Positions 10,389-20,032 of a stretch of 29,695 nt of DNA are shown here, piece after piece. The DNA comes from Sperchopsis tessellata (lineage: Eukaryota > Arthropoda > Insecta > Coleoptera > Hydrophilidae), in assembly GCA_033557685.1 (NCBI GenBank), contig JAWQRN010000435.1, forward strand, positions 1 to 29,695. Reading direction: 5' to 3'. The notes below the pieces were generated by a model, which had not been told where the DNA came from, ran no database searches, and saw only the letters and a list, made by a program, of their open reading frames with translations. Every line of letters starts with the position of its first letter. The stretch's first letter is position 1. A program made the position numbers and the translations under genes.

Positions 10389-11188
10389 ACATTAAATGAA
10401 GTTTACTAATTGTTCGCTCTACATAATATCGATTTTACAGAACTTTACAATACATATTTTGACCCCATTAGCTCCGATATTCGAAATAAAATACTAGCTA
10501 TAAACTCAGATTTATTGCGATAAAAATTGTAAGTGACGTCAAATATTGTGGAATGTTTAGTGATATGGTTGACGAGCCAAGAAGGGTTAAGCAGGAACAA
10601 ATATCTTTATGTGTTAACCAAACGATGTGCAACGAGTTTATGTGAACTTGTAATCGTTAACTTGAACAAACTTAGACTTGAGCAACATTTCAATTGTGGG
10701 AAGTCGTTCAATGGTGCAAGTGTGATGTCCGGTAGAATAGGGGCATTAAACACAAAGTTGAGGGAAGTGTATCCTTATAAACACTCTAGGGCTCAAAGGT
10801 TCAACATTGCTGGTGTTAATAACCATGAGAATATGTAAGGTATTAGAGAATTTTTCAATATATTATAATGAAGCTTTTTACTTGCATTTTACTTCTACAC
10901 TTGAAAAGTTTAAAGCCCTTCAAAGAAAAATGAATATGAGGTAATTCTGTTGTTGAGAAGATATCACTTATTCTAGATTGAACTGCAGAGCGGAAACTGT
11001 GAAAAAGTAAGGAATTATGCCTCGAATATTCAGATTCTGAAGGAACAAAATAAAAGCAGAAATTTCGTTGACGCATTTTGCCTTTTGAATCACACAGAAA
11101 AAATAGAATTTTAACTGTTCTATGCGTTCTCACTAATATTTTGAATATAGTCAATACATTGAGCAAAAAGCTTCACGTAAAAATATAA
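10389..11188 (+). pseudogene. hAT-type transposase pseudogene, ZMYM1-like
   Basis: Readable blocks in order: ALHNIDFTELYNTYFDPIS then SDIRNKILAINSDLLR (10415-10520, matching the 'iQNEIl' segment). After a frame shift KIVSDVKYCGMFSDMVDE continues RRVKQEQISLCVN (10526-10610), where the 'fSiivDET...EQls' Asp of the catalytic core is kept. NLNKLRLEQ, then KSFNGASVMSGRIGALNTKL (10660-10758) is the 'GQ.YDGAs.MSG' block, with Tyr-Asp changed to Phe-Asn. PYKHSRAQRFNIAGV (10772-10816) replaces 'yvHC.aHrlNL'. Beyond it, SRLNCRAETVK near 10970 and LTVLCVLTNILNIVNTLSKK to 11170 continue the ZMYM1-like helical insertion domain. The end of the core and the dimerisation domain are absent. The 101-codon open frame 10533-10838 starts out of frame and only becomes transposase sequence in its second half. 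Confidence 0.9.
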
Positions 11189-11392
11189 CTTTCAAAGAAT
11201 CCATAACGGTCAGTAACGTTGTCACCAAGATACTACAGGAATAGCGAAATCATGATGTATGTTCATTTCAATAGAAAGAGATTTAAGTTATTGCTAGAAA
11301 TAACCTTATTTTTGTTGAACCTACGGAAAAGAAATGAGTCAAACTTACTGAAATATTTCGTTGTTATATCCACAATGGAATGGAAGGTTTAA

Positions 11393-11410
11393 CCCTTTCA
11401 AATCTAATTA
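11393..11410 (+). repeat. piggyBac left terminal inverted repeat
   Basis: CCCTTTCAAATCTAATTA directly after a TTAA; pairs with 13314-13331 with four mismatches in 18. Confidence 0.82.
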
Positions 11411-11648
11411 TATTATAAAAAAGAAAAAAATATAATTAATGTAAAATAATGTTTTAAGGACAGGAATTCAAAATTGTAAAATATTCAGGTACTGTTTTTA
11501 TATTTATTAAGTGAGGAATATTTTTTATCGGGCCATTATGTCCCAAAAAAAAAAAATTATCTGGGATCTACCGTCTCAACAGATATTGTATTTGGGAACT
11601 ATTGTCCAACTAGATCAGACAATTAAGAGCTCAGTAAATACAACATTA

Positions 11649-12897
11649 TTACAAATGATACGGAGTAAAACAATTATTACATAACGCGAAGTTGCATTCG
11701 CAACTAGTAGTTTTGGTGCGCTTTTCAATGCAATTTTGAGTGCAGTAAGTACATCTCCTTCTTGTGAAATTGGCATGTGATCGATCACCATTCTTCTGGT
11801 CTTCTGCTCGGTTTCCCTGAAGATTGTCTTCTTTTCACGATAAAGTTTCTTTCCCCAACTCTATCAAATCTAGGAATGAGCTTTTTTTATGTAAACTGTT
11901 ATATATAGTATTTCAAGAAATCTTTTCTACACTACTTCCCGAATTTTCGATCAAAATCATAGAGCCCCGCAAATTGGTCGGATATGTCGACCCCTCCCAT
12001 ATAGTTATTGTAAAATGCAATAATTTAAGGGCAAGGGACATCCAATTTGTCACCATTTTTTGTGTTCTTTTTACCTCATGTAATGCTAAGAGCAACGGCA
12101 TCCTTGATGTCTTACCATCTTGTGCCGGTGACTCCTTTGTTGTAGAATTGAAAAGGCATCGTCATCGGTGGAAGTCAATTTTTCTTCCACCCTTTCCCCC
12201 AGGGTTTTGTGAACTCTTTAATCTTCCTTGCCATTGTGTACACATATTCCGTTTCGGAGTCGCTTCTCACCCAAAGTTTTTCCCTCGCTATTGGACATTG
12301 ATTCGTCATTCGGCTTGAAAAACGGAATCTTGCTTTGCTTTTTGTTTGTTTGTGTGTTTTACACAATGTATCGCTTCGTCTATATAATTTGATTTACTAG
12401 ATATTTGAGGTTTATCCTGATGTTTAAAATATAGTTTTGTTTTACACTAAGCACTAGAAATAGCTTTCTTTATGAAGTTAAAATATGGCAACTTATTATA
12501 ACTCATCACAAACATGCACCCTATAACTACCATCAACTTTTTTGTTTCAGATTCAAATATTTTTAGGCGTTCGTTGCCATAAAAATAAACAAGCTTTTGG
12601 GAAAAATGTCAAATTCTGAGGGCTTATCATTTATATCGCTTAGTAAATGGTTGTGTCTCTACTCAATGGCAGTTTCATATGGGTTTGCTTTGACGGATTT
12701 AACCAGAATGCTTCCTTTGTCGTTGTTTCAGTTGTCGCTGAGGAATCGTTCTCATTATCTATATTCTCTCAAACTCTCCTGCGACAAACATTATCCGCAG
12801 TCCGCGTCAAAATCTTCCACATCAGAATAGTTCGATTAGCTAAGATTTAGGTTTTCTGCAATTTCTTGGAGTTCCTTTCGCTTAGAGCCCTTTGCAT
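11649..12897 (-). pseudogene. piggyBac transposase pseudogene (PGBD4-like) with central deletion
   Basis: Reading down from an ATG at 12897, the N-terminus appears through a frameshift as RKELQEIAENLNLS, then SNYSDVEDFDADCG, the acidic piggyBac leader. A piece near 12555 reads ETKKLMVVIGCMFVMSYNKL, the 'flGi.ilMgy.klP' helix. The text then jumps near 12440-12340 to REKLWVRSDSETEYVY (about 12300), skipping the segment with the first catalytic Asp and the 'siDE' motif. KDAVALS and NGDKLDVPCP lead to YNNYMGGVDISDQFAG with LYDFDRKFGK (11970-12030), the third Asp region and signature of the family. The C-terminus reads RRRCTYC, then C...CECNFALCNNCF with final YH, a cysteine-rich zinc-binding tail used for DNA-end recognition, ending with a TAA at 11649-11651. 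The 164-codon plus-strand ORF at 11824-12318 is an antisense shadow. Confidence 0.93.
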
Positions 12898-13313
12898 GTT
12901 AAAATTTTTGGGTTTAGGTTTACGGAAAGGAAGGGCATAAAGGAAAACAGTTATCTATACAAACAGTAAATGGAACAGACAAAAATAAGCATGTTGGTAG
13001 GTACGTATACACATAATATCGTAAAATATGTCTGTTGGGATAAATTGTTGTTTGTGTGAATTATTAATGATATAAAAAAAACTATAATAATAAAATACTT
13101 ACAACATGCCTAATTTTACAGAGCTTCAAACTTATTTTTTGTACAAACCAGTAGGAAAATACCAAATTGTTTCACACGAACGTCAACTGTTGTTAAAATT
13201 TGAAAAATAATAGTGAAGTTAGTCAATTATCTGTTAAATGTAACCTTTAAAAATTAAGTTTATAAATTCCTATATAAGTTAAAAAATGCATATTTTTGCT
13301 GGGACATATTGTC

Positions 13314-13331
13314 TCGTTAGACTTGAAAAGG
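13314..13331 (-). repeat. piggyBac right terminal inverted repeat
   Basis: TCGTTAGACTTGAAAAGG followed by the TTAA at 13332-13335; inverted partner of 11393-11410. An 84-codon open frame (13296-13550) runs across this boundary and is therefore chance. Confidence 0.82.
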
Positions 13332-13335
13332 TTAA

Positions 13336-14464
13336 ATGCTATTTATTCCAATGCCGATACTGACGTACTTACAATTACTAAAGACTATGGACTCGATTTT
13401 CACAGAAGTTTCATGGTAGGAAATAAGGATGCAAATTTTGGACTTACATACTTTCGTTATATTGTAAAGAAATATTACAATGTACAAAATCTAAATTTAA
13501 GGTTGGCATTTTTCTTTGCTGAGATGAAACGAGTAGAGTTAATTAGTTAACATATGGTTAACAAATATATGTATGTATGCAAATGTAAGTGGCTATGTAA
13601 TTTTCGTTGAATACAAGCAAACCCTCAAATAGAGAGTATTTAATATCTGCCTTCTAAAATACTCAATAGACCTATTCAATTTTACTTCTATTCAAAACTT
13701 CTTTTTTTGTTCAATAAAATTAAATTTGGGCCGAGTAAAACGCTAGGCAACATTGAAAGTTCCTATGCCATTATAAGCAAGTGTAGTTTCATACAAGGGT
13801 ACGTTTTCAAATTGGAAATATTCCTCCCATATTGCAATATATTTCCCCAATGCGGCTATTCAATTTTTATACACAGAATTGATAACGAAAAAATATGTTT
13901 TCTGCACACATTTTTTGATACAGTTATTAAAGCTATTGAAGCGTCAATATCGGATGTAATTTATGATGTACGCTGGAAATATTTTCTTGCTCCTGGCTTC
14001 GGTGGGCTTTTCACGTCCCAGTTTGCAGATAGTCATTTGTAGTTTTACGCCGGTTAGCATTTTCAAATATTATCTGGCTCCAAACAATGTGTTTCCGAAA
14101 CGCTGGCTGCAATATGTTAGCTCTTTCATTAATTTGAAATAAATGTGCTGTATTATTTCCAAATTTTCATTATTGTTGAAAGACCATAACAAATACTACC
14201 GTTGGTTCAATGCGACTAACAATTTTAATTGATAATTAGTCTAGAATTCTACTAAAAACTCTGTGCCTGAATGATATTCGAAGTTGGCGTGGAAAATGTT
14301 TTAGAGCATGCACCAATTAAATGCAATAAGAAAAAGTGATAATATTTACTAAATATATGTCTGTGGTAAACTTCTAAACTTTGTTGAATTATTAATTTTC
14401 GAAATTTGATTAAACCAAATTCTAACGTAAAGCGGCCAGTTAGATTTTAAATACTAAAATCAAA
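13336..14464. other. Unassigned stretch with one 111-codon open frame
   Basis: A plus-strand frame at 13707-14042 stays open for 111 codons. Its product has several Cys and many aromatic residues, with DNEKICFLHTFFDTVIKAIE in the middle, and no motif I can name. The ATG has no distinguishing context, no splice site pair is convincing, and flanks are A/T-rich. It is the longest unexplained frame of the window and may be chance or a decayed element. Nothing else is supported in this stretch. Confidence 0.3.
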
Positions 14465-14604
14465 CATATATCGAAAACTATAGGAACAATCCGAATTGTA
14501 GTGGAAATCGTTTTTCTGTCCTTAAAGCTTCATCAACAGTGCTGATGAAGTCTTAATGACAGAAACTTTAAAATTTGGCTTGTGCCGATTTTTCGATATG
14601 TATG
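14465..14604. repeat. 140-bp palindromic element with two opposed hammerhead-like cores
   Basis: The outer arms are CATATATCGAAAA (14465-14477) and TTTTCGATATGTATG (14590-14604). The inner arms, TTCTGTCCTTAAAGCTTCA from about 14514 and TGAAGTCTTAATGACAGAA to about 14566, meet around CAACAGTGCTG at the centre. The plus strand reads CTGATGA, then AGTCTTAATGACA, then GAAAC (14540-14566). The minus strand reads TTGATGA, AGCTTTAAGGACA and GAAA. Both are the order of the conserved hammerhead ribozyme strings. Stem III and the far half of stem I cannot be drawn for either arm, so neither looks active. The segment CAGTG-TGATGA-GTCTTAATGACAGAAAC is shared with the copy at 21.4 kb. Confidence 0.6.
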
Positions 14605-15612
14605 ATTTTTGTATTTAAAAATTACCAAGAAAGCAACAATCTATAGTACAATTACAAAACTGGCACTTTCATATACATATACAAATAAAATAAAACATAT
14701 AACAGAAAGATTTAGTTTATGAAAATATTTACACTGTATACGGAATATATTATATATTACTTACATATTTAAAAGATAATTGATATGAATGTGTATGCAC
14801 TGTAATGTAATTAAATGATACTGTCATTATATCGGGTATGGTTCTTAGTTATTAGGGCAGCAATATGTGTGGTCTTAAAGATGTGGTAAAAGCGCTAGCG
14901 TGTCTCCGAGTGTTATGGAGTTCATGGCAAATATGAAGGTACTTGAGAGAGAACATATGCTCTCTAAATACATAGTAAAGATTGGGAAAGAGTCAGTCAC
15001 TAAAGGGTTCCAGCATCCATCAAATTCATTTAAACCAATATTTTATTAATAATTGCTATAATTGTAAAAACACAGATAAACATAAATTGTAACAATAGGA
15101 AAATATAAACAAAATTCTTACATCACAAAAGTCATCGAATTCTGCACAAATTAGGGGTTTCCCTATTAATTAATTGTAATTCTTGAATCCTAATAATGAG
15201 AGATAGATTGTGAAGATATTTCATGCACATCATAAGCTGCTATTGAATCAAATGATAACGTACATGCAATATAATCTTTGGAGATGATTTTGACGTCTCC
15301 AACTGAGGTTACCTCATCTTATATTTTGAAAGTATTTTGCAGCACTGAATATGTGAAAAGAATTATAGTAATGCAAAATGAATTATAATAATTCCGACAG
15401 ATTATAGTATGACCGCTTATAAGACAAATCGCTAGGCTAATTGAAAAGGATTTAAGAAATGGAGTTCAGTGTTGAAAGATGAATTATAAGCATATAAAGG
15501 CAATGACAATACTCAATAGAAATACATGCGTAAATAATATCAACAATAGGATAAAAAAAACTAAATTAAAATCTACATAACAAGTCAAACTTATAACAAA
15601 TGAAATTACTTG
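14605..15612. other. AT-rich stretch, probably including the decayed N-terminal part of a piggyBac ORF
   Basis: Nothing can be read with confidence up to 15560. The last 50 bases may continue the piggyBac transposase upstream. A weak pair of RNA polymerase III-like boxes lies at 14884-14894 and 14917-14927 but spacing is too short for a tRNA; see the findings. Confidence 0.35.
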
Positions 15613-16017
15613 TCAATGGATGAGACAGTGATACCCTTCAAGGGATATGAAAGCACTAAGTAATACACGTCCCTGAAGCCAGTCATAAGAGGAAGAATAT
15701 TTTGGTGCTTGGCCATTTCAACCAATTGTGACATTTTTAAGATTGACGTTTATACAGGAAAGAGTGTAAATATAATTTCACGTGAATATGCATTAGAGTA
15801 TAGTAAAATATTTAATGTAATGTTAAAAAAAAAAACTATAATGTTTTATCGATTTCGATATTTTTCTAAAAGCATGCCTCTAATGAGGTCACTATACGCT
15901 AATGATACATCCACTTGCGGTACTGTTCGCACTAATTAAAAGTATATGCCTCAGTCATGAAGGAATAACTCAAGCAAAATAGAGAATAATTTCAATTTAG
16001 AACGAACGAGCCAATAG
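15613..16017 (+). pseudogene. piggyBac transposase fragment (PGBD4-like), catalytic core
   Basis: One frame of 134 codons with three internal stops gives the middle of a piggyBac transposase. SMDETVIPFKGYES (15613) is the 'siDEsm.pFKGRs' block with the second catalytic Asp. SLKPVIRGRIFWCLA follows (usual 'KPiKRGiKvW'), then DIFKIDVYTGKSVN. From about 15840 come MFYRFRYFSKSMPLM and LYANDTSTCGTVRTN, matching 'DNfFtS.pLm..L...~TyacGTvR.NR', with the 'DN' lost. KYMP after a stop and LERTSQ at the end still follow the family order. Everything else, including 'MGGVD' and terminal repeats, is missing. It lies on the strand opposite to the piggyBac element at 11.4-13.3 kb and covers the region that one has lost, so the two are separate copies. 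The 76-codon open frame 15709-15939 is part of it. Confidence 0.92.
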
Positions 16018-16222
16018 CCAATAGTTTTAGGTTGCAACTGCACTCGGGATTATGAGGCATAGTATGAGCCGAAATGTGACCACATAGGGATCTTTTTTTT
16101 TTGAGACTTTTATCCTAAATGTTTCTCCAGTTTTGTGGAGCTTTTCCTATAACATCTAAAATTTATTATAATCCTTGTCCGATGACATCATCATCAGTTA
16201 TCGTTCTACCCTTCCCTTCACA

Positions 16223-16534
16223 GCCAACAGAAACAAGGATCCAATAGACCCCAAAACTAGTAGTGGAGCATGTAAGCTGTTCTGTGAATGTGGAGCGTAC
16301 TAAATCGGTCAGGCTGATAGGTCATTTCAGATTAGATATAAGGAGCATATTCGGTGAACCCAGAATAATACCGACATATCTAGCTTTCTGAGCCATGTTG
16401 TTTACTGCGATCACAATCCTGGTCCCAAAAATCCGTTCATCTTACATATGCTCCCTAAAGGCCATACACTCAATATCGCAGAAAATTTGGAGATATACCA
16501 TAGCTTCCATGCCATTGTTAGTTATCTTAACTAG
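16223..16534 (+). pseudogene. GIY-YIG endonuclease domain of a Penelope-like retroelement
   Basis: A single frame of 103 codons with two stops reads NRNKDPIDPKTSSGACKLFC (16226 on), then ECGAY-stop-IGQADRSFQIRYKEH. This is the 'SGVYkl.C..C..~YIGQT.RsF..R.KEH' signature: GIY is altered to ACK, the second Tyr of YIG is a stop, and the Arg and His-containing helix (R-Y-K-E-H) is kept. SFLSHVVYCDHNPGP matches the following 'F..H......H' stretch. ILHMLPKGHTLNIAENLEIY holds the 'L.i..KG..Ln..E.lEI' Glu that coordinates metal. The stop is at 16532-16534, close to the usual domain end. Reverse transcriptase upstream is not visible. It differs in sequence from the copy at 6.1 kb, so two Penelope-like lineages are present. 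Its catalytic role would have been nicking the target DNA. Confidence 0.9.
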
Positions 16535-17766
16535 CCGCAAACCTTTCATCTAATCCTGTGTTTCATTTACGTACACGTTTCACGTCACGACATTAGCTTA
16601 TTCTTAAGTGCTGTGTTCACGTTACCCGGAACGCATATTGAGGTGTTTGTTTTGTTTTATTAAATTTTGTAGAAGGACAAACGTTCTGCTCTTCATTTAA
16701 TTTTAATATTAGTACTTAAGTATGAAGTTTAGCTTTTACTTGTGGTCTTTCTGACGGTCTCTCGATAGTTTTATTCGTTTTTCTATCTTTTTCTCTAACC
16801 AGTATATTTAACTTTTTTATTTCTAACCTTTGAGAAGTCCACTACCGCAAAGAGTGTGCCAAGCTAACACAACGCAGGACGTCGTAACCGATGCAATGCA
16901 CAATAGCAAATTACTCAAAGAACAATGCTGATTCCGCTGAAATTCAGCTTGTTACTACATTTTTAGCTGCAGTTACTTAGAAGCTTTTAGTTGAGTTTGA
17001 TTTAATTAAATTTCTAAAATAAACATTTATATTTGGCCAAAAACAAAATGTATTGAGCTATAATATCTATATAATATTATACTACTAGTAAAAAATGTAC
17101 TGTTTGGATAGATTTGATTTTAAATAAATTTAGTATATTTGAATTAAAAGCACATAAACACTTAAACCTTGCAATGAACCAATAAATAGGCTGATAAAAC
17201 ACAAATTTTATAATTAAAATTGATGTTGATTTAAAATGTATTAACTCAATACCTGATCAAGAATTGTATACATAAAAAATTGTTTAATTTAGTGAAACAA
17301 GCAGTATTTTCCAATTATATAACGATTTTTTTATATAAATAGTATATTTATTTACCTATTTGTTCATTATTTTACAAAATATATTATTTTTACTATTACG
17401 TCAATACTGTATATAATTAATGTGATAATGCGTTTGTGGTTTGACTTTGACAGTAATTAATGAAAAATGACAGTATAAACATATTTGCTGCTGTATATTT
17501 TAAATCAAATTCTGAACAAATCCTTTTACAATGCAACATTATTATCTCCTATATTTGATGAAAATAGGAAACATGGAATCAAAGGTTTCTTACAATTGAA
17601 TTTATCGTTCTAAAACTTAAAATTAATCGGGAGCCTTTTGGGAAAGTGTAATCTTATAGATGGAAGATTTGGTTGAAATTTGTAAGAGTTCAACGCAACT
17701 TTAATGAGCTTAAGGTTGGTAGTAGAGTGTATATAGATTGGCCATAGCAGTGGAACTATAACGACG
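16535..17766. other. Unassigned AT-rich stretch
   Basis: The first 150-200 bases may be the 3' flank of the GIY-YIG element. 17000-17500 is extremely A/T-rich. No reading frame or RNA gene is supported. Confidence 0.4.
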
Positions 17767-17787
17767 TTAAATAAATAAATAAATATA
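17767..17787. repeat. (TAAA)n microsatellite, possible LINE tail
   Basis: TTAAATAAATAAATAAAT is a short tandem TAAA tract. It follows a less A/T-rich segment (17640-17760, containing GGCCATAGCAGTGGAAC). Such simple tails end several non-LTR retrotransposon families, so the preceding 120 bases may be a 5'-truncated 3' UTR. Confidence 0.6.
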
Positions 17788-19202
17788 CATATAATAAATA
17801 CGGAAAAAAAAGTCTAGAAATTTTAAATAAGTCGTATACGAGAGGTAAATAACTGTTCCATGTTATTAGTGCTAGAATTAATGATTAGAAAATTACTCTG
17901 CTGCCGTTCATGACACTATAAAGTCTTACTCCATTTGTTTTCAAAAGTTTCATACCTGCCGAAAATAAAATTCGATAGCCCTGTAAAATACCGTTCAATA
18001 GCATCGTTGTTTGTTTATTTATATGTAATACGCTTTCTTATGAGATACTTCTTGAGGTCTTTTTATACAAAAGTAATGTGCTAGGTCAGGGGGGTATAAT
18101 GTGCAGCCACCCTACGAAGGAAAAAATTGTTTTTTATCAACCAGATTGTTGAAAAGCAACTTTTTTGTTTCTAGTTTCTATTTTTATTTTGTGGAAGAAT
18201 TCGAACGATGTACACAAGTCTTATTTCCATTGCTACTTCAGAGGAAAAACTGACGTTCTCTAACGTAGTAAATTTTTTTCCTGTACAGTTTTTACTCAGA
18301 TGTAAGCAACCTGGAATTTCAATGAGTAAACACCGTTTTTATACCCAAATTATCATAAAAAAACAACAACGGATTTCTAGCAGATCTTCAACTTTATGCA
18401 CCGTATCCTCTACAGATTGCCTAAAATTTGGATAATCATAAATCGACTCTTTACCCTGTCAATATTTCACTTGAAAGTATAATGCATTGCTAAAAAAAAA
18501 CTCATAAATTATGTCTAGTTTGACGTGTATGTCAGCTATTTGTTTTAGATGCTCATTTGCTTTAAAAGTAGCGTCATTATATAAATAAATGCCCTCGTAC
18601 ATAGTATCCAAATAACATAAAATATTTTATAGTTACATTTATTAAGCATTTGAGTTTTTTTAAATAAGCGACTCTAGACTAATTTTGTTATGTAGCGCTT
18701 TGCCTGTCGCACATTTTTCATGGAGAGTAGTGCCTCTTCCGCTATCTAAATGATCGTCTCTATGAATTTTAAAAACCACCAGAAGCAGTACATTTAACTT
18801 AAGATGTAGCTCCAAGATCTTGCATAATACAAGGAAGCACACTTTAAGATAACTCTCTGTAAGCCATTAAAAGTCGTATCTTGAATTATGTAGTTCATAA
18901 ATTGTAAGCATTACTCCTAGTTATTGGAGCTGCCGCATTTAAAGTAATTATTTGTTCAAACTTTGCCAAACTTAGTAAATCAGATGTAGCTACGAAGCAA
19001 TAAATTTTACTAATATATGAGTGTAGTTACTGTAACTTACTTAGTACATAGTGGAATCCTCTCGATGTAACAAGTCCAAATTATAGTGTATTAGCTTGGT
19101 TAACGGTATTCCGCAACGTGATGTGAACAATTAATCCTGGAGTGTGTTACTTATTTTTTAAATGTGGCAAACATGCTATGATACTTTCTGTATCAGGATG
19201 TA
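17788..19202. other. Unassigned stretch
   Basis: Two short open frames (18208-18435 plus, 18660-18842 minus) have no recognisable motifs and lie in otherwise A/T-rich DNA. No repeats, RNA genes or regulatory sites could be supported. Confidence 0.4.
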
Positions 19203-19280
19203 ATTACCGGTTTTACCGGTAACCGAGGGAAAAATGCATGCGGTAATAACCGGTAAATAGCGAAATATTTACTGGTAATT
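19203..19280. repeat. Cluster of ACCGGT palindromes
   Basis: TTACCGGTTTTACCGGTAA at 19204-19222 contains two ACCGGT palindromes. A third sits in TAACCGGTAAA (about 19247-19257) and a degenerate copy, TTACTGGTAA, follows near 19270. The repeats alternate so that the segment can fold on itself. Likely the end of an unidentified DNA transposon or a small repeat cluster. Confidence 0.5.
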
Positions 19281-19492
19281 TAGTTTATAAAATGCATTAA
19301 AACTTTGAAATTACATTTTATCTGCAACAAACATGTACATTAAGAACTAGTACGTACAACTGCTATATATAGACGAAACACTTATTTTGTTTGTTCTGGA
19401 TATTACCGTATTATCCCCTGAGCTATGTCTACAACAAAGTAGAACGAAAAAGATCGTGAAACAAGCGTGAGAAATATGCTAAAATATCATCA

Positions 19493-19960
19493 AAAGCAGA
19501 TATTCATCATACGATAGTTATGCAGTCAGTGTGGTAGGATTTTAAAGGTATTGTGAATTTTGAGCTGCTTCTAAGGAAGCATACCATTAATTCAGATTTG
19601 TACTGTCGTCAACTGGATAAATTAAATGATGCCATCAAACAGAAGCGTCCAGAATTGGTGAACCGTAATAGTGCTGTGATTACTTATGATAACGCTAGAC
19701 TAAACCCAGTTTGGTCACTCGTAAAAAATTGTAACTATGTTACCACATCCACCATATTCTCCAGACCTGGCACCATTTGTTTCGTACTTTCTGAAACGTC
19801 TTGAACGGGAAAACTTTCACTGAGGATATCAAATTGTTCTTGGAACTGTTTATTTGACGAAAATGATACGGACGTTTTTGGGCCCGGAATTATGGAGTTG
19901 CTTGAAAGATGACAAAAGATAATCGAAAAAAAGGGACAATACATTTTTTTAATAAAGTTT
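19493..19960 (+). pseudogene. mariner transposase pseudogene, C-terminal half
   Basis: The frame from 19493 gives KADIHHTIVMQSVW-stop-DFKGIVNFELL, the 'vMlsvWWD.kG.i..ELL' block with the second catalytic Asp in 'DFKG'. TINSDLYCRQLDKLNDAIKQ and KRPELVNRNSAVITYDNARL follow, the latter holding the third Asp of the mariner DD34D triad (usual 'hDNArPH'). A one-base shift near 19740 continues with HPPYSPDLAP, the best-known mariner motif, then FLKRLE. After another shift GIMELLER-stop-QKIIEKKGQYI ends the protein as in intact elements. The DNA-binding N-terminal half and first Asp are not readable upstream of 19490. The reading frame is interrupted by at least three stops and two frameshifts. Flanking the 3' side is a mariner terminal repeat. 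Minus-strand ORF 19735-19995 is a shadow. Confidence 0.94.
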
Positions 19961-20010
19961 TTGTTTTCCATGATATATTCGCCTTTCATTTGCATAAAAA
20001 CAAAACGAAA

Positions 20011-20030
20011 TTACATTTTGGCCAACCCAA
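20011..20030 (-). repeat. mariner 3' terminal inverted repeat
   Basis: TTACATTTTGGCCAACCCAA is the reverse complement of a terminus starting TTGGGTTGGCCAAAATG, as in mariner families, and is followed by TA (20031-20032), the expected target site. No matching 5' repeat was found upstream. Confidence 0.82.
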
Positions 20031-20032
20031 TA

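Larger units (their letters stand above)
11389..13335. mobile_element. piggyBac element, 1.9 kb, bounded by TTAA and inverted repeats
   Basis: TTAA at 11389-11392 is followed by CCCTTTCAAATCTAATTA. At the other side TCGTTAGACTTGAAAAGG is followed by TTAA at 13332-13335. The reverse complement of the right end matches the left end at 14 of 18 positions. TTAA target duplication with termini beginning CC(C/T)TT is diagnostic of piggyBac. A further subterminal motif, TATGTCCCA (11537-11545), recurs inverted near the right end (13300-13308). A piggyBac transposase relic fills the interior on the minus strand, so N-terminus, C-terminus and both ends belong to one insertion. Sequence right after the right TTAA shows no continuation of the element. 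Age is moderate: ends still recognisable, transposase broken. Confidence 0.85.

Noticed and set aside
11824..12318. 164-codon plus-strand open frame, the longest in the window
   Set aside because: It is antisense to the piggyBac transposase relic (NYMGGVDISDQ and related motifs on the minus strand) and has no motif of its own.
13296..13550. 84-codon plus-strand open frame
   Set aside because: It spans the right end of the piggyBac element, half in the terminal repeat and half in flanking DNA, so it cannot be an ancestral gene.
15613..16017. Treating this piggyBac piece as the missing centre of the element at 11.4-13.3 kb
   Set aside because: It lies outside that element's TTAA boundaries, on the other strand, and overlaps regions the other copy still has, so it is a separate insertion.
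16160..16205. Minus-strand CTGATGATGATGTCATCGG as a third hammerhead core
   Set aside because: The string is followed by GACAAGG in place of GAAA, no stem I or III partner is visible, and it lies antisense to the neighbouring GIY-YIG frame.
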